DNA from: Pseudomonas sp. R5(2019)
GTDB lineage: Bacteria; Pseudomonadota; Gammaproteobacteria; Pseudomonadales; Pseudomonadaceae
Length of the DNA: 37,798 nt
Direction: 5' to 3'
NCBI RefSeq assembly: GCF_009905435.1
Contig: NZ_JAAAMT010000052.1
Location: 1-37,798, forward strand
This document shows positions 1 to 8,132 of the stretch, in pieces. Made by a program: the position numbers and the translations under genes. Under the pieces are notes generated by a model. That model had not been told where the DNA came from. It searched no databases and worked only from the letters and a program-made list of their open reading frames with translations. The first letter of the stretch is position 1; each line of letters starts with the position of its first letter.

Positions 1-42
1 GGTGGAAGACAGGGACTGATCTATCGTCGTATTCTTTTTCAT
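1..42 (-). CDS. Start of an unknown gene (partial, runs off left edge)
   Basis: On the minus strand an ATG at 42 opens a frame of 14 codons (MKKNTTIDQSLSST) that reaches the window edge without a stop. A purine-rich GAGGGCGAG lies 5-13 bases upstream and could be the ribosome-binding site. Fourteen residues are too few to assign a family, and no signal peptide can be judged. Both the start codon and its upstream purine stretch lie in the right arm of a 13-bp inverted repeat (see 40-118), so the start would be base-paired if the transcript begins upstream of 118. The gene lies downstream of the porin terminator and probably has its own promoter. It may not be a gene at all. Confidence 0.35.
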   Translation of the reverse strand, partial: MKKNTTIDQSLSST

Positions 43-118
43 GGACTCGCCCTCGCTGTCGTTGGCTTCTTAGACCGCCACCGTGGCGCATTGACGCCTC
101 GGCGTGGGCGAGTCCATG
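40..118. repeat. 13-bp perfect inverted repeat with nested dyads
   Basis: CATGGACTCGCCC at 40-52 is the exact reverse complement of GGGCGAGTCCATG at 106-118. Between the arms lie two more dyads: CGCCAC-C-GTGGCG at 76-88 and ACGCC-TC-GGCGT at 94-105. In a minus-strand transcript the downstream arm holds the purine stretch and ATG of the leftmost gene. On the plus strand the other copy reads ATG followed directly by TAA. Confidence 0.8.
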
Positions 119-150
119 TAATTACAGGCGTTTGGTTCAGAGTCGGGGAT

Positions 151-178
151 AAAAAAAAAAGCCCCGCAAACGCGGGGC
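151..178 (-). terminator. Rho-independent terminator of the porin gene
   Basis: On the minus strand a 7-bp stem GCCCCGC/GCGGGGC (172-178 with 161-167, loop of 4) is followed by ten T (160-151). It lies 33 bases past the porin stop codon, the classic position and form of an intrinsic terminator. Confidence 0.93.
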
Positions 179-211
179 CGAAGCAATCAACGGATGGGGA
201 GCATTGCCGAG

Positions 212-1525
212 TTAGAACACGTACTGCGCGCGCATCACAAAGCCGTCGCCGTCGTCGTCACCCACTGCGTTGGTGGCGTTGTCGGTCTGGGCCTTGATGT
301 AGGCACCGGTGAGCTTGATGTTTTCGTTGGCGTACCAGTTCACGCCGACGTTGTGCACCTTGGCTTCCACGTCACTGATGGTGGCGAAGGTACGGTTATC
401 GTCTTCCACGCTCAGGTGGTCATAGCGATAGAACAGTTCCCACGCACCGATTTGCTTGTTCGCAGGCTTGATGGCGTCGAACTTGCCCAGCTTGTAGCCG
501 CGTGCTTCGCCGGTCAGGGTGTAAGCGACCTGGCCGTAGTAGCCGGTAGCATCGATGTCCTGGAAGGCTGCGGCATCTGCCTCGACCTTGCGCTTGATGT
601 ATTCACCCTGCAGCGAGAACGGGCCGAAGGCGAACGCCGCTTCCGCGCCGATGGCCTTGTCTGTGTCATAAGCGCCCGACGGGGTGTTGTTGGCGCCGCC
701 CAGCCACAGGCGGTTGCCATTGGTGCCGGCATCCTGGCCGCCATCGGTGCTGACGCCACGCATGCCCAGGCGGCTGCGAATACGGCCGTCGAAGGCGGTG
801 TCGGCAAGATCGCGCTGAGCGTAGTTCAAGCCGAAGTGCAGTACATTGCCCGCCTCGTGCATCGGTGCGAAAACGGCGCGCAGGTTGAACTGCTTGCTGC
901 TGTCGCCGTCGTCTGCCTGGTTGGTGGCGTCCTTGGCGTAGAAACCAGCCGAACCGTAGAGCGAGTCGCCAGCGTTGCCGGACGCCTGGATGCCCATGCC
1001 GCCGTTGTGGGCGTTGGCCCAGTCAACCAGGTCGTAGGCCGCGTTACGCTCAGGAGCAGTCACCCACTTGGAGCTGGTGGCTTTTTCCAGACCGAAGTCG
1101 GGGTCGAAACGACCCACCTTGATGGACACCGGTTTGAAGCCGTTGTAGGCCAGGGAAGCTTCGTCGAAGTAACCATCTTCGGTACGGTTGTCACCGCCGG
1201 CGTTGTGGGACAGGTCGTAGTTAACCTGATACGCCCAGTCGGTGAACATCACGCCGCCCAACTCCAGGAAGGCGCGACGGAAGTAACCCGCGTCTGCCGT
1301 CTTGCCGTTGTTGGTGTAGAAACCGTCAAAGCGGCTGTAGTCCGCCTGAACACGACCGCCCAGCTTGAAGCTGAACTCTTTGTCGGTGGTGGCGACTTCA
1401 AGGCCCCCCTTGGTCTTGACTACGATATCGGCGCCGTCAGTGGTCACGGTACCCGCGAAAGCCTGGGCGGTTACGGCGAGGGCCAATGCGCTGGCCGCGA
1501 AACCGGCGAAGTGCTTACGGATCAT
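212..1525 (-). CDS. OprO/OprP-type phosphate-selective porin
   Basis: Outer-membrane beta-barrel porin of 437 residues, a normal length for the OprO/OprP family. The ATG at 1525 is preferred over an upstream one at 1615 because it is preceded by AGGGGAA and opens a typical signal peptide: MIRKHF, then an alanine-rich hydrophobic core ending AQAFA, with cleavage expected near residue 24. The mature protein starts with the GADIVVKTKGGLEV segment usual in this family, then alternating aromatic strands such as KLGGRVQADYSRF, and ends in the C-terminal aromatic FVMRAQYVF needed for outer-membrane insertion. The family forms trimeric anion or phosphate/polyphosphate channels; the actual substrate here is not known. 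I see no clear Pho box upstream. It lies downstream of the ECF sigma/anti-sigma pair on the same strand, which could be its regulator (inference). Confidence 0.88.
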   Translation of the reverse strand: MIRKHFAGFAASALALAVTAQAFAGTVTTDGADIVVKTKGGLEVATTDKEFSFKLGGRVQADYSRFDGFYTNNGKTADAGYFRRAFLELGGVMFTDWAYQVNYDLSHNAGGDNRTEDGYFDEASLAYNGFKPVSIKVGRFDPDFGLEKATSSKWVTAPERNAAYDLVDWANAHNGGMGIQASGNAGDSLYGSAGFYAKDATNQADDGDSSKQFNLRAVFAPMHEAGNVLHFGLNYAQRDLADTAFDGRIRSRLGMRGVSTDGGQDAGTNGNRLWLGGANNTPSGAYDTDKAIGAEAAFAFGPFSLQGEYIKRKVEADAAAFQDIDATGYYGQVAYTLTGEARGYKLGKFDAIKPANKQIGAWELFYRYDHLSVEDDNRTFATISDVEAKVHNVGVNWYANENIKLTGAYIKAQTDNATNAVGDDDGDGFVMRAQYVF

Positions 1526-1608
1526 CGAAGAATTCCCCTGTAATAGTCTTGAAAAACACGCAGTTAGAGCTGCTTGTGTTGGGAGGGAATCTTGGCCGGG
1601 GGTTATTG

Positions 1609-1622
1609 CAGCCACGTGGCTG
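1609..1622. promoter_or_regulatory. 14-bp perfect palindrome upstream of the porin
   Basis: CAGCCACGTGGCTG is a perfect 14-bp palindrome 84 bases upstream of the porin start codon, next to an AT-rich stretch (1621-1670). It could be an operator for porin control. No regulator is identified. Confidence 0.4.
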
Positions 1623-1737
1623 ATATATAAAGATTTTGTTACAAGGGAACTTTTTTACTTCGAATCAGAATAAATGCACACGCCCCGTTGCAGAGCCTTT
1701 GCACACACCTTGACGGGTGACACTGATCAAAAAACGG

Positions 1738-1977
1738 TCAGATTTTATCCGCCTGCTTGTATTCAGCAGCCAACTGCCCTGCCAGCGCCTGGACATCGAT
1801 CGCCGGGGTATCCGGCATCTGCCTCAAGGTGGCCTGCATCAAGCGCATCTGATTGATGAAGCGGCGGCAGTTCGGGCAACACATTAAATGATGGCGAACG
1901 AGCAAGCGTTCATGAAAGCTCAATTGCCCATCCAGGTAGTCGCTGGAGCGTGCAACATGCTCCTTGCAAGTCAACAT
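1738..1977 (-). CDS. Zinc-finger anti-sigma factor (cytoplasmic, ZAS type)
   Basis: A 79-residue protein with the zinc-binding anti-sigma pattern: His30-x3-Cys34-x2-Cys37 within HHLMCCPNC, with an extra Cys33 and an N-terminal Cys4/His7. No transmembrane segment is present, so it should act in the cytoplasm, possibly as a redox- or zinc-sensing partner of the sigma factor encoded just upstream. The two genes overlap by seven bases (ATGTTGA contains this start and the sigma stop), which indicates translational coupling and cognate partnership. What signal releases the sigma factor cannot be told from the sequence. Related short zf-HC2 proteins exist in many Pseudomonas next to ECF sigma genes. 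Confidence 0.82.
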   Translation of the reverse strand: MLTCKEHVARSSDYLDGQLSFHERLLVRHHLMCCPNCRRFINQMRLMQATLRQMPDTPAIDVQALAGQLAAEYKQADKI

Positions 1978-2582
1978 TGGCCGGTTTCCTCAAAATGTTC
2001 CAGGGTGGCGAAGACCTTGAGCCGTGCGCGATGCAACAGCACTCGCGCATTGGAGATCGAGATATCGAGAAGATTACAGATTTCGTCCATCTCCAGGCCC
2101 TGGCGCTCACGCAGGATCAGCACGCTGCTCTGCAGTTGATTAAGGCTCGATACGGTGTGTTCCAGGCATTCGCGCAGCTCATCTTCGCTGAGCAGGGCCT
2201 CGGGGGTGTCTTCGTGCCAGGCAAAGGGTGCCAGCAACCAGTGGCCGTCGCTGCTGAAACGGTCATCGCCAAGGGTGCCGTGGGGGGATGGCAGGTCGTC
2301 CAGGAGCACTTCCCGGCGATTCTGCTTGTAACGGTTTTTCGCCGCATTGGCGGTGATGGTCAACAGCCAGGTCTTCAGGCTTGAACGACGCTGAAAGCCG
2401 GACAGGTTGCGCACCACCGCCAGCCAGGCGTCCTGCACGGCCTCGTCGGCCTGGCGGCTGCCGACAATGGCATAGGCAACAGCGCGCATGCCGCCCTGAT
2501 AGGTCGAGACCAGCTCCTCGAAGGCTTTCTGTTCACCGGCCAACAAGCGTTCAAGTAACTGCCAATCGTCTGCAGCCGCCAT
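1971..2582 (-). CDS. ECF-family RNA polymerase sigma factor
   Basis: A 203-residue sigma-70 family protein of the extracytoplasmic-function class. Region 2 spans about residues 15-85, including VGSRQADEAVQDAWLAV and the promoter-melting part SSLKTWLLTITANAAKNR. A linker of about 45 residues follows, then region 4 with its helix-turn-helix at about 140-190 (LRERQGLEMDEICNLLDIS, ARVLLHRARLKV). The stop overlaps the start of the ZAS anti-sigma gene by seven bases. The order on the minus strand, KASIII - sigma - anti-sigma - porin, matches my memory of the PA3286-PA3284 neighbourhood. Likely targets are its own operon and perhaps the porin downstream (inference). Confidence 0.9.
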   Translation of the reverse strand: MAAADDWQLLERLLAGEQKAFEELVSTYQGGMRAVAYAIVGSRQADEAVQDAWLAVVRNLSGFQRRSSLKTWLLTITANAAKNRYKQNRREVLLDDLPSPHGTLGDDRFSSDGHWLLAPFAWHEDTPEALLSEDELRECLEHTVSSLNQLQSSVLILRERQGLEMDEICNLLDISISNARVLLHRARLKVFATLEHFEETGQC

Positions 2583-2659
2583 CCCTACCTCGCACTGTTT
2601 TCCATCGGAGTGCGATTAAAACGTCTGCGGGCAAACGCTTCCACCTGCCGAAACGATTG

Positions 2660-2703
2660 TTGCGCGCAGAATTGTCTCTGTGAGTGACAGAGACAACGCG
2701 CAA
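2660..2703. other. Long two-part hairpin between KASIII and sigma genes
   Basis: TTGTCTCTGT (2672-2681) pairs perfectly with ACAGAGACAA (2687-2696) around a 5-base loop. An outer 7-bp stem TTGCGCG/CGCGCAA (2660-2666 with 2697-2703) continues it after a 5-base bulge. A second small dyad CGGGT-AGGA-ACCCG follows at 2706-2719. There is no U-tract, so this is either a weak terminator for the KASIII gene or a leader element or operator for the sigma gene 78 bases downstream. Confidence 0.5.
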
Positions 2704-2736
2704 GCCGGGTAGGAACCCGCAGGTTTGAGCGTGGGA

Positions 2737-3858
2737 TCAGCGTTTGCGCAGAATCACGCTGCCGATCGAGTAACCGGCACCGAACGAGCTGAGCACGCCC
2801 AACGCGCCCTTGGGCAGATCGTCCTGATGCTCGTGCAGGGCAATCACTGAGCCCGCCGAGCTGGTGTTGGCGTAGCGGTCGAGAATCACCGGGGCTTCTT
2901 CAAGGGCGGCATCACGGCCCAGCAGCTTTTTCACGATCAGGTGGTTCATAGCCAGGTTGGCCTGGTGCAACCAGAAGCGTTTCACGTCGCTGACGTTGAG
3001 GTTGTTTTCTTCAAGGTGCTGGCCGATCAGTTCGGCGACCATCGGGCAAACTTCACGGAACACCTTGCGGCCTTCCTGCACGAAGAGTTTGTCTGGCGCG
3101 CCCTCACCCTCCTCGCCTGCGCGGTTGAGGAAACCGAAGTTGTTGCGGATATTGTTCGAGAACTGGGTCAGCAGTTTGCTGCTGACGATGTCGAACTGGT
3201 GAGCCGAGGTGGCCAGGTCAGCTCGTTCAACGATCACGGCGGTGGCGGCGTCACCGAAGATGAAATGACTGTCACGGTCACGGAAGTTCAGGTGGCCAGT
3301 GCAGATTTCCGGGTTGACCACCAGGATCGCCCGCGCCTGGCCCAGTTGCACGCTGTTGGCAGCAGTCTGGATGCCGAAGGTGGCCGAGGAACAGGCGACG
3401 TTCATGTCAAAGCCGAAGCCCTGAATGCCCAGGGCCTGCTGCACTTCAATGGCGATGGCCGGATACGGGCGCTGCAGGTTGGAACAGGCCACGATCACGC
3501 CGTCGATATCGGCGGCCGTCTTGCCGGCGCGCTGCAGTGCTTGCTTGGCGGCAGCAACGGCCATCTGGCAGAGGATCGAGGACTCGTCGTTGGGCCGCTC
3601 AGGCAGGCGCGGCTTCATGCGCCGGGGGTCGAGGATGCCTTCCTTGTCCATGACAAAGCGACTCTTGATGCCCGAGGCCTTCTCGATAAAGGCAGCGCTG
3701 GATTCGACCAGCGCCTCGATTTCGCCACGGCCAATCGCCTCGGCATTCTTGGTATTGAACTGCTGCACATACTGATTGAAGGATTCCACCAGCTCTTCGT
3801 TGGAGATACTGTTGGCCGGGGTGTACAGGCCGGTGCCGCTGATGACGACGTTGTGCAC
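2737..3858 (-). CDS. Beta-ketoacyl-ACP synthase III, PA3286 type
   Basis: Thiolase-fold condensing enzyme of 373 residues with the complete KASIII triad: Cys156 in NVACSSAT, His298 in WLHQAN and Asn331 in RYANTSSAG. The GTG at 3858 is chosen because AGAGGAA precedes it at good spacing and the product then begins VHNVVISGTGLYTP as in relatives; the ATG at 3933 would add 25 non-family residues and run through a palindromic site. The length and sequence match what I recall of P. aeruginosa PA3286, reported to condense octanoyl-CoA from beta-oxidation with malonyl-ACP to beta-ketodecanoyl-ACP, shunting degradation intermediates into synthesis. The nearby acyl-CoA ligases and PhaJ1 fit such a role. 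Substrate preference is inferred from the family. Confidence 0.88.
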   Translation of the reverse strand: MHNVVISGTGLYTPANSISNEELVESFNQYVQQFNTKNAEAIGRGEIEALVESSAAFIEKASGIKSRFVMDKEGILDPRRMKPRLPERPNDESSILCQMAVAAAKQALQRAGKTAADIDGVIVACSNLQRPYPAIAIEVQQALGIQGFGFDMNVACSSATFGIQTAANSVQLGQARAILVVNPEICTGHLNFRDRDSHFIFGDAATAVIVERADLATSAHQFDIVSSKLLTQFSNNIRNNFGFLNRAGEEGEGAPDKLFVQEGRKVFREVCPMVAELIGQHLEENNLNVSDVKRFWLHQANLAMNHLIVKKLLGRDAALEEAPVILDRYANTSSAGSVIALHEHQDDLPKGALGVLSSFGAGYSIGSVILRKR

Positions 3859-3914
3859 GGTCGTTCCTCTGTTCTGGGCCGTCACTTCACGCAACGGCCT
3901 GTTCGGAATGAATA

Positions 3915-3934
3915 ATTGGTACCTTGGTACCAAT
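3915..3934. promoter_or_regulatory. 20-bp perfect dyad, operator candidate for the KASIII gene
   Basis: ATTGGTACC-TT-GGTACCAAT is perfectly symmetric over 20 bases and lies 57 bases upstream of the GTG start of the KASIII gene. The half-site resembles the TTGGT/ACCAA halves of GntR-family operators, but the spacing is longer than in the usual TGGTnnnACCA form. Confidence 0.6.
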
Positions 3935-3989
3935 CTTCGTTGGCATTATCCCCGATGACAGGGCCTGCAAACGGCTGGAGCGATCCAGC

Positions 3990-4019
3990 CCCACGCAGGC
4001 ATCAAGGGCCGTGCGTGGG
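3990..4019. terminator. Hairpin after hrpA (possible terminator)
   Basis: CCCACGCA at 3990-3997 pairs with TGCGTGGG at 4012-4019, with GGC/GCC inside it. It lies 44 bases past the hrpA stop codon. On the hrpA strand no U-tract follows, so intrinsic termination is uncertain. Confidence 0.35.
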
Positions 4020-4062
4020 CAATTTAACGCCGAAGTGTGCCATATCCCTGGCGTTTTGGCGC

Positions 4063-7000
4063 CTAGGCTTCGACCTGACTCCACTGCTTGCTCAGCCGCT
4101 TGTCCGAGATCGGCACCCGCGTCCCCAGCTGTTGGGCGAACAACGACACCCGGTATTCCTCGATCAACCAGCGGTACAACTCAAGTTGCGGGTCGCGCTT
4201 GCCCTCCTGGGCATGCTTGGCGGCGCGGGCCTGGTATTGCGCCCAGAGGTTGGCCAGCTCGATGCTCCAGACCCGATCTTTCTGCACCTGCGAAGGCAGC
4301 TTCTCCAGGCGCATTTCCACGGCCTTGAGAAACCGTGGCAGTTCCTTGAGCCACACCGCTGGCGTCTCGCGGACAAATCCAGAGTAGACCAGTTGGCCGA
4401 GTTGCTGCTTGATATCGTTGAGCGCCACGGCCTGGGCCAAGTCGATCTTGCCCTTGAAACGCTTTTGCAGACCGTGCCAGAGCTTGAGGATCTCCAGGGT
4501 CAGGCGTGCCAGCCGCTCGGCATGCTCGACCCAGCCGCCGCGCTTGCGTTCGGCCAGCGACAACAGGCCGGCGCCATCGCGTGGCAGGGTCTCTTCGCCG
4601 TCAAGGATGCAGCTGTCCAGGCTGGCCAGCAGAATGTCTTCGACCAGCGCATCGACTCGCCCGAGCTCCCGGTACAGCAAGCCCAGTTCGGTCAGGCCCG
4701 GCAGCTTGCCGCGCAAGAACTTCGCCGGCTCCGCCAGCTGCTGCAGCAGCAAACGCTGCAAGGCGCGACGGTGCTGATACTCGGCTTCGGCCGGGGTCGA
4801 AAAGCGCCCTTCCTTGACCGTGGCCTGCTCCTCGACCAGTGCCGGATACACCGTCATCGACAGGCCGGCAATTTTTTGCTGGGCTCTTTCGGCCACCGGT
4901 GCAAACACTTTGGCTTCGACGGGTTGCTGGCTTCTGGCCGATTGCGGCACAGCGAGGGCCGCCTGGCTGGCTTGCGCGAAGCGGGCCGTCAATTCGGCGA
5001 GGTCACGCCCTTCACCGAGGAACTTGCCGTCGGCATCGACCACTTCAAGGTTCATCTTCAGGTGATTGTCGAGCTGCTGTGCGGCCTCCTGCCAGGCTTC
5101 ATCGCTGACTCGCGCACCAGTCATGCGCAGCAGTTCACGCCCCAGCGCCTGGGGCAACGAGCCTTCCCCGAAGGTCATGCGTTGCAGCGCGGCCTTGACG
5201 AAATCCGGTACCGGCACAAAGTTCTTGCGGATCGCCTTGGGCAGGTTGCGGACCAGGCCAATGCACTTGGCTTCGAGCAAGCCCGGCACCAGCCATTCCA
5301 GGCGCTCGGCCGGCAGGGCTGGCAGCAACGGGGCCGGAACGCGCACCGTGACGCCGTCGCGCACATGGTTGGGTTCGAAGTGATAGCTCAACACCAGCGT
5401 CAGGTCGCCCAGCCGCAGTTGGTCGGGATAATGCGCGGCCGTGACTTCGCTGGCCTCGCGGGCCAGCACGTCCTCTTCGCGCATGATCAGCAGCTGCGGG
5501 TCTTTCTGGCTGTTGACCCGGTACCAGCTGTCAAAGGTTGCGGTCTGGTGAATCTCGGCCGGCAGCCGCGCTTCATAGAAGCCAAACAGGGTCTCCTCGT
5601 CGGCCAGGATGTCCCGGCGACGCGCCTTGGCCTCCAGCTCGTCGAGCTGTTCCAGCAGGCGGGTATTGGCGCTCAGGCATTTGGCTCTGGACTGGATTTC
5701 GCCGCGCACCAGCGCTTCGCGGATAAACAGCTCGCGGGACAACACTGGCTCGATCGGGCCAAAGTGCACCGGGCGGCGACCGACGACGATCAGCCCGTAT
5801 AAGGTCACTTGCTCGTAGGCCACCACCTGCCCGCGCTTCTTTTCCCAGTGCGGTTCGAAATGGTTTTTCTTGATCAGGTGCCCGGCCAGCGGTTCGATCC
5901 AGTCCGGCTCGATCCTGGCGACCATGCGCGCATACAGCTTGGTGGTTTCCACCAGCTCGGCGGTCATCAGCCACTGCGGGCGCTTCTTGCCCAGGCCCGA
6001 CGAGGGGTGAATCCAGAAACGCCGCTGGCGGGCGCCGAGGTAATCGCCGTCTTCGGTTTTCTGCCCGATCTGGCTGAGCAGCCCGGACAACACTGCCTTG
6101 TGCAGTTTCGGGTAATCGGCCGGGTCCTTGTTGACGCTCAGTTGCAGGTCGCGGCAAATCAGCCCGAGCTGGCGGTGGGCATCGCGCCACTCGCGCAAGC
6201 GCAGGTAGTTGAGGAAGTTCTTGCGGCACCAGTTGCGCAACGGGCTGGCGGTCAGTGCCTGGCGTTGCTCTTCAAAGCCGCGCCACAGATTGACCAGCGC
6301 GGCGAAGTCCGAATCCACGTCCTTCCACTGGGCGTGGGCCTGGTCGGCAGCCTGCTGACGCTCCGGCGGACGCTCGCGCACATCCTGCACCGACAGCGCA
6401 CTGGCAACGATCAAGACTTCCTGAAGGCTGCCCAACCTGGCGCCTTCGAGCAGCATGCGACCCAGTCGCGGGTCTACCGGCAGGCGCGCCAATTGACGGC
6501 CCAACGGGGTCAGCTGGTTCTCGCGGGTGACCGCCGAGAGCTCCTGCAGCAGGTTGAAACCGTCGCTGATGGCCTTGCCATCCGGCGGCTCGATAAACGG
6601 GAAGGCATCGATGGCACCCAGGCGCAGGTGCAGCATCTGCAAGATAACAGCGGCCAGGTTGGTGCGCAGAATCTCGGGGTCGGTGAACTCAGGCCGACCG
6701 TTGAAATCTTCCTCGCTGTACAGGCGAATGCAGATGCCCGGTTCGACCCGCCCGCAGCGACCTTTACGCTGGTTGGCGCTGGCCTGGGAGACCGCCTCGA
6801 TCGGCAACCGCTGGACCTTGGCCCGATAGCTGTAGCGACTGATACGCGCAGTACCGCTGTCGATCACGTAGCGAATGCCCGGCACCGTCAGCGAGGTTTC
6901 CGCGACGTTGGTGGCCAGCACCACGCGCCGGCCCGGGTGAGACTGGAATATCTTCTGCTGCTCGGCCGGCGACAGGCGCGCGTACAGCGGCAGGATCTCG

Positions 7001-7974
7001 GTGTGCTTGAGCTGGGCCTTGCGCAGCATTTCAGCGGCGTCGCGGATCTCCCGCTCGCCGGGCAGAAACACCAGCACATCGCCGGGGCGCTTGCCTTCGC
7101 TGCGCTCGAACGCGGCGATTTCGTCGAGGGTGGCGAGGATCGCCTGGTCCACCGTCAGGTCGTCTTCGACCCGGTTGCCCTCCTCGTCCTGCTCGGCGGT
7201 GAGTGGCCGGTACCAGGTGTCGACGGGATAGGTACGACCGGACACCTCGATGATCGGCGCCTTGTCGAAATGCTCGGAGAAGCGCTCAAGATCAATGGTC
7301 GCCGAGGTGATGATCACCTTGAGGTCGGGGCGACGGGGCAGCAGGGTCTTGAGGTAGCCGAGCAGAAAGTCGATGTTCAGGCTGCGTTCGTGAGCTTCGT
7401 CGACAATGATCGTGTCGTAGCGCTCAAGAAAGCGGTCGTGCTGGGTTTCGGCCAGCAGGATGCCGTCGGTCATCAGCTTGACCAGGGTGTTGGCGTCGCT
7501 CTGGTCTTCGAACCGCACTTGATAACCGACCAGCGCCCCCAGCGGCGTGCCCAGCTCTTCAGCGACCCGGGTGGCGACGCTGCGCGCCGCGATTCGCCGC
7601 GGCTGGGTATGGGCGATCAGGCCATGCTGGCCGCGGCCCAGCTCCAGGCAGATCTTCGGTAACTGGGTGGTTTTGCCCGACCCCGTCTCACCGGCGATGA
7701 TCACCACCTGGTGTTCGTCGACCAGCTTCTTGATTTCGTCACGCTTGGCGGCGATCGGCAGGTTGTCGTCGTAGCGGATGCCAGGAATGCTGGTGCGCCG
7801 CGCGGTCACTCGGGCAAAAGAGGCCTGAACCTTGTCGACCCACTGCGCAAGCCTGGCGTCATCGGGCTTCTTGCGCAGCTCGTGCAGTTGCCGGCGCAAG
7901 CGATGGCGGTCGGCGATCATGGCCTGGTCGAGGTTTTTCAGCAGTTGGTCGATAGCGGCGGCTTGGTCGGTCAT
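4063..7974 (-). CDS. hrpA: ATP-dependent RNA helicase HrpA
   Basis: A 1303-residue DEAH-box helicase, full length for HrpA. Walker A is GETGSGKT (95-102), motif II is DEAH (192-195), motif III is in the SAT of IITSATIDLERF, and motif VI is the QRKGRCGR segment. RecA-like domains are followed by winged-helix/ratchet and OB-fold regions and the long C-terminal DUF3418 region specific to HrpA proteins. In E. coli HrpA has been tied to mRNA processing of fimbrial transcripts and to rescue of stalled ribosomes; the latter is family knowledge. The ATG at 7974 begins MTDQAAAIDQLL and gives the expected N-terminus, although the Shine-Dalgarno is weak. Upstream lies a 606-base gap with a REP pair, so the gene is probably transcribed on its own. 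Confidence 0.96.
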   Translation of the reverse strand: MTDQAAAIDQLLKNLDQAMIADRHRLRRQLHELRKKPDDARLAQWVDKVQASFARVTARRTSIPGIRYDDNLPIAAKRDEIKKLVDEHQVVIIAGETGSGKTTQLPKICLELGRGQHGLIAHTQPRRIAARSVATRVAEELGTPLGALVGYQVRFEDQSDANTLVKLMTDGILLAETQHDRFLERYDTIIVDEAHERSLNIDFLLGYLKTLLPRRPDLKVIITSATIDLERFSEHFDKAPIIEVSGRTYPVDTWYRPLTAEQDEEGNRVEDDLTVDQAILATLDEIAAFERSEGKRPGDVLVFLPGEREIRDAAEMLRKAQLKHTEILPLYARLSPAEQQKIFQSHPGRRVVLATNVAETSLTVPGIRYVIDSGTARISRYSYRAKVQRLPIEAVSQASANQRKGRCGRVEPGICIRLYSEEDFNGRPEFTDPEILRTNLAAVILQMLHLRLGAIDAFPFIEPPDGKAISDGFNLLQELSAVTRENQLTPLGRQLARLPVDPRLGRMLLEGARLGSLQEVLIVASALSVQDVRERPPERQQAADQAHAQWKDVDSDFAALVNLWRGFEEQRQALTASPLRNWCRKNFLNYLRLREWRDAHRQLGLICRDLQLSVNKDPADYPKLHKAVLSGLLSQIGQKTEDGDYLGARQRRFWIHPSSGLGKKRPQWLMTAELVETTKLYARMVARIEPDWIEPLAGHLIKKNHFEPHWEKKRGQVVAYEQVTLYGLIVVGRRPVHFGPIEPVLSRELFIREALVRGEIQSRAKCLSANTRLLEQLDELEAKARRRDILADEETLFGFYEARLPAEIHQTATFDSWYRVNSQKDPQLLIMREEDVLAREASEVTAAHYPDQLRLGDLTLVLSYHFEPNHVRDGVTVRVPAPLLPALPAERLEWLVPGLLEAKCIGLVRNLPKAIRKNFVPVPDFVKAALQRMTFGEGSLPQALGRELLRMTGARVSDEAWQEAAQQLDNHLKMNLEVVDADGKFLGEGRDLAELTARFAQASQAALAVPQSARSQQPVEAKVFAPVAERAQQKIAGLSMTVYPALVEEQATVKEGRFSTPAEAEYQHRRALQRLLLQQLAEPAKFLRGKLPGLTELGLLYRELGRVDALVEDILLASLDSCILDGEETLPRDGAGLLSLAERKRGGWVEHAERLARLTLEILKLWHGLQKRFKGKIDLAQAVALNDIKQQLGQLVYSGFVRETPAVWLKELPRFLKAVEMRLEKLPSQVQKDRVWSIELANLWAQYQARAAKHAQEGKRDPQLELYRWLIEEYRVSLFAQQLGTRVPISDKRLSKQWSQVEA

Positions 7975-8028
7975 CAGGTACGCAAACGTCTTTATAAGTG
8001 AGGCAGCAGAGCCGAATGCTATAGACCC

Positions 8029-8132
8029 TGTGGGAGCGGATTTATCCGCGAATCAAGACGACGCGCAGTGCCTGAGAATCTGCGGTGCATTCATTCGCGG
8101 CGGTCCGGCGATCCGGTAAATCCGCTCCCACA
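8029..8132. repeat. Inverted pair of Pseudomonas REP elements
   Basis: TGTGGGAGCGGATTTATCCG at 8029 and its near-complement TAAATCCGCTCCCACA ending at 8132 face each other, with internal ATTCGCGG/CCGCGAAT matches. This is the common Pseudomonas REP/BIME arrangement, between the divergent hrpA and glutamine-synthetase-like genes. Confidence 0.85.

Noticed and set aside
194..1543. Long plus-strand open frame of 449 codons opposite the porin
   Set aside because: It is antisense to a clear porin, lacks a ribosome-binding site and its composition (Val/Ala/Gly-rich, no domain) is that of a G+C-driven shadow frame.
1526..1737. Pho box upstream of the OprO/OprP-type porin
   Set aside because: I looked for CTGTCAT-type repeats and found none; the porin name does not prove phosphate control.
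5809..7662. Long plus-strand frames opposite hrpA (also 3916-5802)
   Set aside because: They mirror the hrpA codon pattern and show no domain; HrpA is fully supported on the other strand.
8029..8132. CRISPR-like repeats
   Set aside because: These are inverted REP pairs in single copies, not regularly spaced direct repeats.
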